Of a DNA stretch of 53,221 nt, positions 47,134 to 53,221 are shown in pieces (positions within the stretch are counted from its first letter, which is position 1; every line of letters begins with the position of its first letter). Source of the DNA: Candidatus Omnitrophota bacterium (lineage in GTDB: Bacteria; Omnitrophota; Gorgyraeia; JABMRG01). The DNA is taken from positions 96,001-149,221 of the forward strand of contig JAUVHV010000003.1 in the NCBI GenBank assembly GCA_030593065.1. The letters are read 5' to 3'. The notes beneath the pieces were generated by a model. That model searched no databases. It worked only from the letters and a program-made list of their open reading frames with translations, and was not told where the DNA came from. The position numbers and the translations under genes are program-made.

Positions 47134-48156
47134 ATGTTGTTTTCAAAAAAAGATGAAGATGCGCAGGTAGCCATAGATATAGGCAGTTATTCTGTAAAGG
47201 CCGTGGCTATTTCACACGCAAAAGCAATGCCTGTGCTTTTAGGTTTTTCAATAAAGCCTATAGGTGATAATATTATTAAAGCGATTAGCCAGGCGCATGC
47301 GGAGCTTGGGCTTACCAAGATGAAGGTCGTTGCTTCTATATCAGGCTCTACGGTTATTGCCCGGTATATAGATATACCGTCTATGAACGAGGAAGAGCTT
47401 GCCGGCGCTATCAGGTTTGAAGCGGAAAAGGTAATACCCTATGACATAAATGAGGTTGAGCTTGATTGCGCGAAGATAGAAGACCTTAATGGCGACAGGA
47501 TGCGCGTTGTTATGGTAGCGGCAAAAAAGGATTTAGTCGATAGCCAGATGAAGATACTCTCTGAAGCAGGGCTTGAGCCTTTTATCTTTGATGTGGATTC
47601 ATTCGCGGTTGCTAATGCTTTTATAAATACAAACATTGATAATACCAGTGTCTGCGGTTTATTGAATATAGGTTTTAACAAAAGCAACCTTAATATTGTA
47701 ATGGGTGGCAAGACATATCTGTCGCGTGATATTGATATAGGCGGCAGGAGTATTGTAAAGCTCATTGCCGACAATCTTTCACTGCCTGAGGCAGAGGCAT
47801 TGAAAATATTCGAAGATAAACTTGCAAGGTTTGAAGAACTTGCGGAGGATGAGAGAAAACTTATAGAAGGCCCTATCGCGGATATATTATCGCGATTAGC
47901 GGATGAAGCAGTCTTATCATTCGATTTTTATGAAAACCAGCACGAGAATAATGTCGCGAAAGTTTTTATAAGCGGTGGGATGTCTATGCCCAATGTTATT
48001 GAGAGTTTTTTAAAGGAGAGCCTGGGCCGTGGCCTTCAAAAATGGAACCCTATAACAAATATAGAGATATCTGAGAAGCTTGATCCAAAAGAAATAACTG
48101 AATTAGCGCCGCAACTTGCTGTGGCAACAGGCCTGGCATTGAGGAAGGCAAAGTAG
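47134..48156 (+). CDS. pilM: Type IV pilus assembly protein PilM
   Basis: PilM is a cytoplasmic actin-like protein that binds the PilN tail and links the alignment complex to the motor. The 340-residue protein has the phosphate-1 motif AIDIGSYSVKAVAIS, a YIDIPSMNEEELAGAI insert region, the phosphate-2 type NIGFNKSNLNIV and FISGGMSMPNVIES. GAAGGA precedes the ATG. It is followed immediately (0 bases) by pilN. Confidence 0.93.
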   Translation: MLFSKKDEDAQVAIDIGSYSVKAVAISHAKAMPVLLGFSIKPIGDNIIKAISQAHAELGLTKMKVVASISGSTVIARYIDIPSMNEEELAGAIRFEAEKVIPYDINEVELDCAKIEDLNGDRMRVVMVAAKKDLVDSQMKILSEAGLEPFIFDVDSFAVANAFINTNIDNTSVCGLLNIGFNKSNLNIVMGGKTYLSRDIDIGGRSIVKLIADNLSLPEAEALKIFEDKLARFEELAEDERKLIEGPIADILSRLADEAVLSFDFYENQHENNVAKVFISGGMSMPNVIESFLKESLGRGLQKWNPITNIEISEKLDPKEITELAPQLAVATGLALRKAK

Positions 48157-48786
48157 ATGATAGAACTTAATCTTATGCCCAAAGATTTGCAGACTATACG
48201 TAAAAAAAGCGGGCCTCAGTTAAACATAAAACTTCCTAAGGTAGCTCCCATACCGTTGATAGTCGGGCTTATTGGTATTATTATACTTAGCCAGATTATA
48301 TTAGGGCTGCTTGCTGTTATGCAGCAAAAAAAGCTCTTAGTTATAAATAGTAAAGTTAACGATATAATGCCGCGATATAAGATAGCCGAAGCGCTTAAAA
48401 AGGAAGTAGGCCTCTTAAGCGGCAAGGTTACTGTAATCGATTCTTTGACCTCAGGCAGCCTTGTCTGGGCAAGCAAACTTTATGACTTAAATAATGCTGT
48501 AATAGATGGGGTGTGGCTAAACTCCTTATCACTTAATACAGAGAGGGTAAACGGCAAAGAGACGTTGGTGCTTAAAGGGGCGGCTGTATCATCAGGAACA
48601 GACGCGGCAACAGCTATAGTAGGCAGATTTATCCATTCCCTAAAAACAGATGAGGATTTTTTCAAGGATTTCGAGGATATAAAACTTTCATCTGTTCAGA
48701 GAGAGACGCTGGGAGACACAGAGATTATGAACTTTACGATTATATGTTATTTTAAGTCAGGGAGGAGCTATTTTGAAAAACTTTAA
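48157..48786 (+). CDS. pilN: PilN-like pilus alignment protein
   Basis: The 209-residue protein begins with the PilN-type segment MIELNLMPKDLQ, which binds PilM in known systems, followed by a membrane span (about 31-52), a coiled coil and a ferredoxin-like periplasmic domain. Its ATG follows the pilM stop. It overlaps the PilO-like gene by 14 bases. Confidence 0.85.
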   Translation: MIELNLMPKDLQTIRKKSGPQLNIKLPKVAPIPLIVGLIGIIILSQIILGLLAVMQQKKLLVINSKVNDIMPRYKIAEALKKEVGLLSGKVTVIDSLTSGSLVWASKLYDLNNAVIDGVWLNSLSLNTERVNGKETLVLKGAAVSSGTDAATAIVGRFIHSLKTDEDFFKDFEDIKLSSVQRETLGDTEIMNFTIICYFKSGRSYFEKL

Positions 48787-49348
48787 GCAGGAGCTCCTTA
48801 AGAACCGGAAGCTTGTAATATATGGCATAATCACGCTTTGTCTTTTGATTGCTAATTACGCACTTTTTTTAAAACCCACAATGGCCTCACTCGCAAAGAC
48901 AACACCAAAACTGCGCCGGTTACAGAGAGAACTTACTACCAGGCAGAACGCGGTTGCGAATATCCCAAGATACAAGGCTCAAATAGAGGAGATGAGGGAG
49001 AAGCTTTCTAGCCAAAAGAAGAGACTATCAACTAAACAGGAGATATCGAGCCTGCTTAAAAGGCTTTCAGAGATTGCTAAAGATTCAGGTGTAAAGATTT
49101 TATCTATAAAACCTCATCCTGTGATTGCCGGACAACAGCGGGATACAGGTTCGGGCACTTATCAAAAGTACCCTATTTCAATAAAAGCTGTATGCGGTTA
49201 TCATCAGCTTGGTATTTTCTTAAATAAGCTGGAGAACGCGGATACTTTTATGCGTGTTTCTGATATAAAGATTACCGCTGACAATAAAGATTTTGCACAG
49301 CATCTTGTATATATACTTGTCAACACCTATATATTAAATGAAGCTTAG
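48773..49348 (+). CDS. pilO: PilO-like pilus alignment protein
   Basis: The 191-residue protein has one membrane span (about 14-32), a coiled coil (about 45-95) and a PilO-type ferredoxin-like domain with YPISIKAVCGYHQLGIFLNKL and FMRVSDIKI. The start is a TTG at 48773 with GGAGGAG upstream inside pilN. PilN and PilO form a heterodimer in the periplasm. It overlaps the PilP-like gene by 11 bases if that gene starts at 49338. Confidence 0.85.
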   Translation: MKNFKQELLKNRKLVIYGIITLCLLIANYALFLKPTMASLAKTTPKLRRLQRELTTRQNAVANIPRYKAQIEEMREKLSSQKKRLSTKQEISSLLKRLSEIAKDSGVKILSIKPHPVIAGQQRDTGSGTYQKYPISIKAVCGYHQLGIFLNKLENADTFMRVSDIKITADNKDFAQHLVYILVNTYILNEA

Positions 49349-49715
49349 CGATATGAAAAAAACTATATTTATAACTATTTTGTTCTTATCCCTTATCCCC
49401 TGCAATCTATTCTTTACATATGCCCAGGAAGACACTCTCTTTGAATATGTGAGCAGCGGAAATAGAGACCCGTTTATTCCTTTGGCCACAAAAGATGGAA
49501 GGCTTAGAGTAACATATGGCGCGATAGATTCAATAGATGATGTCATATTAGAAGGTATTCTTTTCGATAAAGATGGAGAGTCAGTAGTAATAATGAATGA
49601 CCTGGTTTTAAAAGAGAATGAACAGATAGGAAGTATACAAGTAAAGAAGATTGAGAGAGACAGAGTGATATTATCTTTTAAAGGAGAAGACCACACTTTC
49701 AAATTAAAGGAGTAG
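49338..49715 (+). CDS. pilP: PilP-like pilus protein
   Basis: The up to 125-residue protein has a signal peptide, then DPFIPL (a PilP hallmark, RDPF) and a small beta domain (DVILEGILFDKDGESVVIMNDLVL, then IQVKKIERDRVILSF). PilP bridges PilNO to the secretin. Starts at 49338 and 49353 are both possible; the second gives a cleaner signal peptide MKKTIFITILFL. It is shorter than usual PilP and has no lipobox that I can see; AQEDTLF follows the leader. The order M-N-O-P-Q also supports the call. Confidence 0.8.
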   Translation: MKLSDMKKTIFITILFLSLIPCNLFFTYAQEDTLFEYVSSGNRDPFIPLATKDGRLRVTYGAIDSIDDVILEGILFDKDGESVVIMNDLVLKENEQIGSIQVKKIERDRVILSFKGEDHTFKLKE

Positions 49716-49719
49716 TTAT

Positions 49720-51198
49720 ATGAAATTGAAGGTAGCTTTTATATTATGTTTATGCGCAGGGATTATTTTTAATGCCGGCATAGCTTCTTATGCTCTTGAG
49801 GGGAGCGCCCTTGTCGGGGAGACGCCGGTTACACAGGAAAGATCTGAACCAATAGAGAGAGAAGAGATAGTCAGTGTTGAGCAGTCGACTGCTCCCGGTA
49901 ATGTTACGTTAATATTTAAGGATGCGGATATAAGAACCGTGTTACACACCCTTTCATATAAGAGTGGTGTAAATATTGTGGCGTCAAGCGATGTTGAAGG
50001 CCAGGTTAATATAAGGTTAGTAGATGTTTCCTGGGATACAGCGCTTGAGGTTATCCTGAAGAACCACGGCCTTGCCAGTGAAAGAATAGGCAATATTATC
50101 AGAGTAATAACCTTAGAGAGTGTCGCGGAGGAGGACCTTCAGAATGAGGTATTTGTGCTCAACTATTCCAAGGCAAAGGATGTAGCAACGGCAATAGAAG
50201 CCACTATAACTGATAGGGGAAGTGTTAAATATGATGAGAGGACCAACACGATTATCATTACGGATATACCCACGAATCTTTATAAGGTAAAAACAGTTAT
50301 TAAGCGTTTAGACAAGAGAACACAGCAGGTATCTATTGAGACCAAGATTATTGAAGCGAGGATTAAAGATGAAGATGAGCTTGGTATCGACTGGACAGTG
50401 CAGGTAACTGCCTCCGGATCTTCAAGGCCAACGACTTTTCCATTTGACAGGACAGAGATACCGTTTTCAAACAAAGGAGAGAATAAATCAATTGATGGCT
50501 ATCTTCCTCTGGGTGATTCAACCAGCAATTTCCCAAGCATAACAAGCCCTGTCTTTCCTTATGTAGGTGCAGATTCTTTCAGTTTTGGCACGCTCGATTT
50601 TACCAGTTTACAAGCAGTTCTAAAGTTATTGGATAAGAGCACAGATACAAGCATCCTGTCAAGCCCCACGATTACCACGCTTAACAATCAGGAGGCAAAA
50701 GTAATTGTCGGCAGTATATTCAATATACCAACCTATGAGAGGAATGATCAGACAGGAAAGATGGAGATTACAGGTTATACTGAAAAAGATATAGGAATAA
50801 TCCTTACTGTAACTCCGCACATCAATGAAGCAGGGGATATAGTAGTGGACTTAAAGCCGGAAGTCAGCGCTTTTGATCAATGGGATAATTTTGGAAGTAG
50901 TACAAACGCTATACAAGCCCCGCGCTTTACAACCAGAACAGCAGAGACGCAGGTTATGATTAAAGATGGCCAGACAATTGTTATAGGCGGATTAAGAGAG
51001 AACCAGACTGTTAAGATTGATAAGAAAGTCCCGTTTTTGGGCGATATACCTATTTTAGGAGAGTTATTTAAATACAAGGAAGATGACATAGATACAAAAG
51101 ACCTTCTGATATTTGTTACTGTCAGGCTTGTGCAAGAGGACCAGGATGATAAACCCCTTATGCATAAGACCGAAAGAGAATTTTTTGGTGTTGAATAA
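49720..51198 (+). CDS. pilQ: Secretin PilQ/GspD
   Basis: The secretin forms the outer-membrane gate. The 492-residue protein has a signal peptide (about 1-25), an STN/secretin short N domain (VTLIFKDADIRTVLHTLSYKSG, about 62-130), a Secretin_N region (about 143-200), and the C-terminal secretin beta domain with VIGGLRENQTVKIDKKVPFLGDIPILGELF. AMIN domains of typical PilQ are absent, so the protein is short. AAGGAG precedes the ATG. The stop lies inside the DUF2344 frame. Confidence 0.92.
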   Translation: MKLKVAFILCLCAGIIFNAGIASYALEGSALVGETPVTQERSEPIEREEIVSVEQSTAPGNVTLIFKDADIRTVLHTLSYKSGVNIVASSDVEGQVNIRLVDVSWDTALEVILKNHGLASERIGNIIRVITLESVAEEDLQNEVFVLNYSKAKDVATAIEATITDRGSVKYDERTNTIIITDIPTNLYKVKTVIKRLDKRTQQVSIETKIIEARIKDEDELGIDWTVQVTASGSSRPTTFPFDRTEIPFSNKGENKSIDGYLPLGDSTSNFPSITSPVFPYVGADSFSFGTLDFTSLQAVLKLLDKSTDTSILSSPTITTLNNQEAKVIVGSIFNIPTYERNDQTGKMEITGYTEKDIGIILTVTPHINEAGDIVVDLKPEVSAFDQWDNFGSSTNAIQAPRFTTRTAETQVMIKDGQTIVIGGLRENQTVKIDKKVPFLGDIPILGELFKYKEDDIDTKDLLIFVTVRLVQEDQDDKPLMHKTEREFFGVE

Positions 51199-51514
51199 AA
51201 CCACCTATTCCGCTCTATTCACTAAGACCGGATGGATGCGCTATATTTCACATTTAGACCTCTTAAGGCTTTTTAACAGGGTTTTGCGCAGAGCCGATTT
51301 TAAGCTCTATTTAAGCAAAGGTTTTAATCCCCGCCCTGTTATAAGGATTAAAAAGGCTTTAAAGCTGGGCATTGAAGGTAGGGATCAAGATGTGGAATTT
51401 TTACTTGAGGAGAATATAGAGCCGCTTAATTTTAAAGAGCGTTTTAATAAGCAGTTGCCAGATGGCGTGAAGATGAGCTCTTGTCATTCTGAGCGCGAAG
51501 CGCGAAGAATCTAA
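51188..51514 (+). CDS. DUF2344 (radical SAM-linked) protein, truncated
   Basis: The N-terminal half of the TIGR03936/DUF2344 family is clear: SALFTKTGWMRYISHLDLLRLF, RADFKLYLSKGFNPRP, LKLGIEG and QLPDGVKM. The family is normally about 200 residues or more, but this frame stops after about 108. The last ten residues (CHSEREARRI) are encoded by a GTCATTCTGAGC-type repeat at 51482-51512, so the gene seems cut short. I take the GTG at 51188 (TTG at 51185 and 51191 are alternatives); it overlaps pilQ by 11 bases. Activity is doubtful. Confidence 0.75.
   Translation: MLNKTTYSALFTKTGWMRYISHLDLLRLFNRVLRRADFKLYLSKGFNPRPVIRIKKALKLGIEGRDQDVEFLLEENIEPLNFKERFNKQLPDGVKMSSCHSEREARRI
51482..51512 (+). repeat. 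GTCATTCTGAGC-type interspersed repeat
   Basis: TGTCATTCTGAGCGCGAAGC and the following CGCGAAGAATCT match a repeat known from many unrelated bacterial genomes (TGTCATTCTGAGCGAAGCGAAGAATCT type). Here a GCGC variant occurs and ATTCT/AGAAT with CGCG/CGCG can pair. It forms the C-terminus of the DUF2344 frame. Confidence 0.75.
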
Positions 51515-51545
51515 ACAAGGGCATAATTTATAACAAAGGAATAGC

Positions 51546-53045
51546 ATGCAGGAGATACTTATAAATATAGAAGCAGGTGAACGAAGAGTAGCGATATTGC
51601 GTGATAAGAAGCTTGAGTGGTACTTTGTGGAAAGAATTTCTGAAAAAAGGATCGTCGGCAATGTGTATAAGGGGTCTGTCAGCTCTGTATTAAACGGTAT
51701 GGGCGCGGCTTTTGTTGATTGCGGCCTTGAGAGAAACGGCTTTTTATATATCGATGATATAACAGCCCCTTTGATTGAAGATGAGGATTCAGGGTTCTTT
51801 TTTCCCGCGAATGGCAATAAGCACCGCAATTCAAAGACAAAGATAAGTGATGTGATAAAGAAAGGGCAAGACGTACTTGTTCAAATTACCAAGGAACAGC
51901 TCGGCACAAAAGGAGCGCGGCTTACAACGCACATATCTCTTCCGGGCAGGTATCTTGTCCTGATGCCTACATCAAAGCGTGTCGGGGTATCCCGCAGGAT
52001 CAAGGATGACGAAGAGAGGCGCAGAATAAAGGCTGTTCTTCGCGAAATAAAACTTCCTAAAGATACGGGCCTTATAGCAAGGACCGCAGCAGAAGGCGGC
52101 ACAAAGAGAGAATTCCTGCGTGACGTAAACTACCTCCTTGATATTTATAAAAAAATAAGCAATGCGTCAAAGAAGCAAAAATCCCCGGTGCTTCTCTTTG
52201 AAGAGTTTGATATCGGTTTAAAGATTATCAGGGATTTTTTAAGCGGCGATACCGCAAGAGTAATAGTCGATGATATACAGGAGTTTAAACGCCTTAAGGC
52301 CTTTACCACGAAAATTGCGCCGAAATACAGAAACAGATTGAGTTTTCATAAAGACCCCACCCCGCTTTTTGAAAAACATAATGTGGAAAAGGAGATCGAT
52401 AAACTCTTTGAACGCAAGATTTATTTAAAATGCGGTGGTTATATTACTATTGAACAGACCGAAGGTATGATAGCTATTGATGTGAATAGCGGGCGCTTCA
52501 CTGGAAAGAAGAATCTCGAGGATACTATATTTAAGGTAAATAAAGAGGCAGCGGAAGAGGTAGCCCGCCAGCTTCGTCTGCGTGATATAGGCGGTATAGT
52601 AATTATAGATTTTATTGATATGGATGCAGCTCCCCATAAAAAAGAGGTCTATTCTATATTACAGAATGCGCTTAGAAAAGACAAGGCAAGAACCAATATA
52701 ATATCTTTTTCAGAGCTTAATATTGTTGAGATGACCAGACAGCGCGTCAGGAAGAGCCTCGAAAGCGCCTCCTATACGAATTGCACCTATTGCCAGGGCA
52801 AGGGCATAGTAAAATCGGATAGCGCCATAGTTATTTTAGCATTAAGAAAGGCAAAGAGTTTTTTAAAGCTTAAAAAGTCGCGGAGAATGGCAATAGAGAT
52901 TATTGTCCACCCACGGATTGCGCAGCGCCTTGTCAATGTTGATGCTGCTTCAGTCGGTAATTTAAAGCAGGTCTTTAAACGCCGCATAACAGTTGTATCT
53001 GACGATACTCTCCATATAGAGGAAGTTAAGATCAAGGCTGGATAA
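51546..53045 (+). CDS. rng: Ribonuclease G (RNase E/G family)
   Basis: RNase G cleaves RNA in AU-rich single strands and matures 16S rRNA 5' ends. The 499-residue protein has an S1 domain (GNVYKGSVSSVLNGMGAAFVDCGLERNGFLY, about 38-130), a central RNase E/G domain with IAIDVNSGRF and VIIDFIDMD carrying the metal aspartates, and the CTYCQGKG zinc-link motif. The C-terminal scaffold of RNase E is absent. AAAGGA precedes the ATG. It usually follows a DUF2344 gene, as here. Confidence 0.94.
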   Translation: MQEILINIEAGERRVAILRDKKLEWYFVERISEKRIVGNVYKGSVSSVLNGMGAAFVDCGLERNGFLYIDDITAPLIEDEDSGFFFPANGNKHRNSKTKISDVIKKGQDVLVQITKEQLGTKGARLTTHISLPGRYLVLMPTSKRVGVSRRIKDDEERRRIKAVLREIKLPKDTGLIARTAAEGGTKREFLRDVNYLLDIYKKISNASKKQKSPVLLFEEFDIGLKIIRDFLSGDTARVIVDDIQEFKRLKAFTTKIAPKYRNRLSFHKDPTPLFEKHNVEKEIDKLFERKIYLKCGGYITIEQTEGMIAIDVNSGRFTGKKNLEDTIFKVNKEAAEEVARQLRLRDIGGIVIIDFIDMDAAPHKKEVYSILQNALRKDKARTNIISFSELNIVEMTRQRVRKSLESASYTNCTYCQGKGIVKSDSAIVILALRKAKSFLKLKKSRRMAIEIIVHPRIAQRLVNVDAASVGNLKQVFKRRITVVSDDTLHIEEVKIKAG

Positions 53046-53221
53046 TGCATTTAAAATCTTTTATTCTTTTTTTCATCTCGATTGTTTTTTTATTAACTTC
53101 TAACTCTATTGCCTTTGCTGAAGAGAAGGTAACTCTCAGCACCTATTATCCCGCGCCAATCGCGGAGTATTGTGATCTTGAAGCAGAAAAAAGCTTTACT
53201 GCAGGAGAAGAAGGCACAATC
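53045..53221 (+). CDS. Secreted protein of unknown function, 5' part only
   Basis: The ATG shares one base with the rng stop (TAATG). The 59 residues seen are a signal peptide (MHLKSFILFFISIVFLL, then TSNSIAFA), then EEKVTLSTYYPAP and IAEYCDLEAEKSF. The gene runs off the right edge. A V-T-L-x-T-Y-Y-P-A-P segment right after the signal peptide is something I associate with Omnitrophota secreted proteins; that is recollection. Function is not recognisable. Confidence 0.8.
   Translation, partial: MHLKSFILFFISIVFLLTSNSIAFAEEKVTLSTYYPAPIAEYCDLEAEKSFTAGEEGTI

Noticed and set aside
37261-51198. Pilus locus as a recently acquired foreign island
   Set aside because: No integrase, tRNA or direct repeats at its edges, and base composition looks like the neighbours by eye; only the split of the rng cluster hints at movement.

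Overview
The window is a densely packed bacterial chromosome segment: about 50 protein genes, nearly all on the + strand, with many start/stop overlaps of 1 to 23 bases. Base composition is AT-leaning and looks uniform by eye. The gene set is that of a Gram-negative (diderm) anaerobe-like bacterium: secretin-based pilus genes, MreBCD-PBP2-RodA, lipoprotein processing, Pta-AckA. The gene order and a secreted protein starting with a VTLSTYYPAP-type motif at the right edge remind me of Candidatus Omnitrophota (OP3). That placement is inference from memory and has not been tested by a search.

Layout. 1-1707: Holliday junction genes ruvA-ruvB. 1748-8311: queuosine genes queH, queA and tgt with a SpoIID-like gene, then yajC and a fused secDF. 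8392-10958: cation efflux gene and recJ. 11057-14402: an osmotic-stress-like operon (MscS channel, otsA, otsB). 14399-14629: rpmB, the only - strand gene. 14746-21446: recG, rsmD, coaD, pta, ackA, a DUF177 gene and mtnP. 21651-27000: ileS, a DksA/TraR-like gene, lspA, lgt and a RluD-type synthase. 27094-29930: two related membrane coiled-coil proteins of unknown function, then aroA. 30019-35292: the rod-shape operon mreB, mreC, mreD, PBP2, rodA. 35489-37144: a radical SAM protein.

37261-51198: a type IV pilus (or pilus-like secretion) locus: a GAF-GGDEF protein, a lone MshEN-type protein, two PilB/GspE ATPases, PilC, five pilin-like proteins, then PilM-N-O-P-Q. It is followed by a truncated DUF2344 gene, ribonuclease G and the start of a secreted protein. 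The radical SAM, DUF2344 and rng genes are, to my knowledge, usually adjacent; here the pilus locus lies between the first two.

The least explained material is non-coding. Two intergenic elements of about 170-190 bases (before ileS and before the radical SAM gene) each contain an outer stem and a 30-bp inner palindrome. Their inner arms differ at nine positions, eight of which change on both sides so that pairing is kept. A third element (44522-44687), between two pilin genes, has a different branched interior but nearly the same outer stem and a similar GCTTAG flank. Together they look like an undescribed family of structured intergenic elements, either a mobile terminal-inverted-repeat family or RNA leaders. 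Other repeats include a REP-like double palindrome (32389-32460) and a GTCATTCTGAGC-type repeat that forms the end of the truncated DUF2344 gene. Six strong sigma70-type promoters (TTGACA-like, 17-base spacer, TATAAT-like) and one weaker one are visible. No tRNA, rRNA, CRISPR array, prophage or transposase gene was seen.
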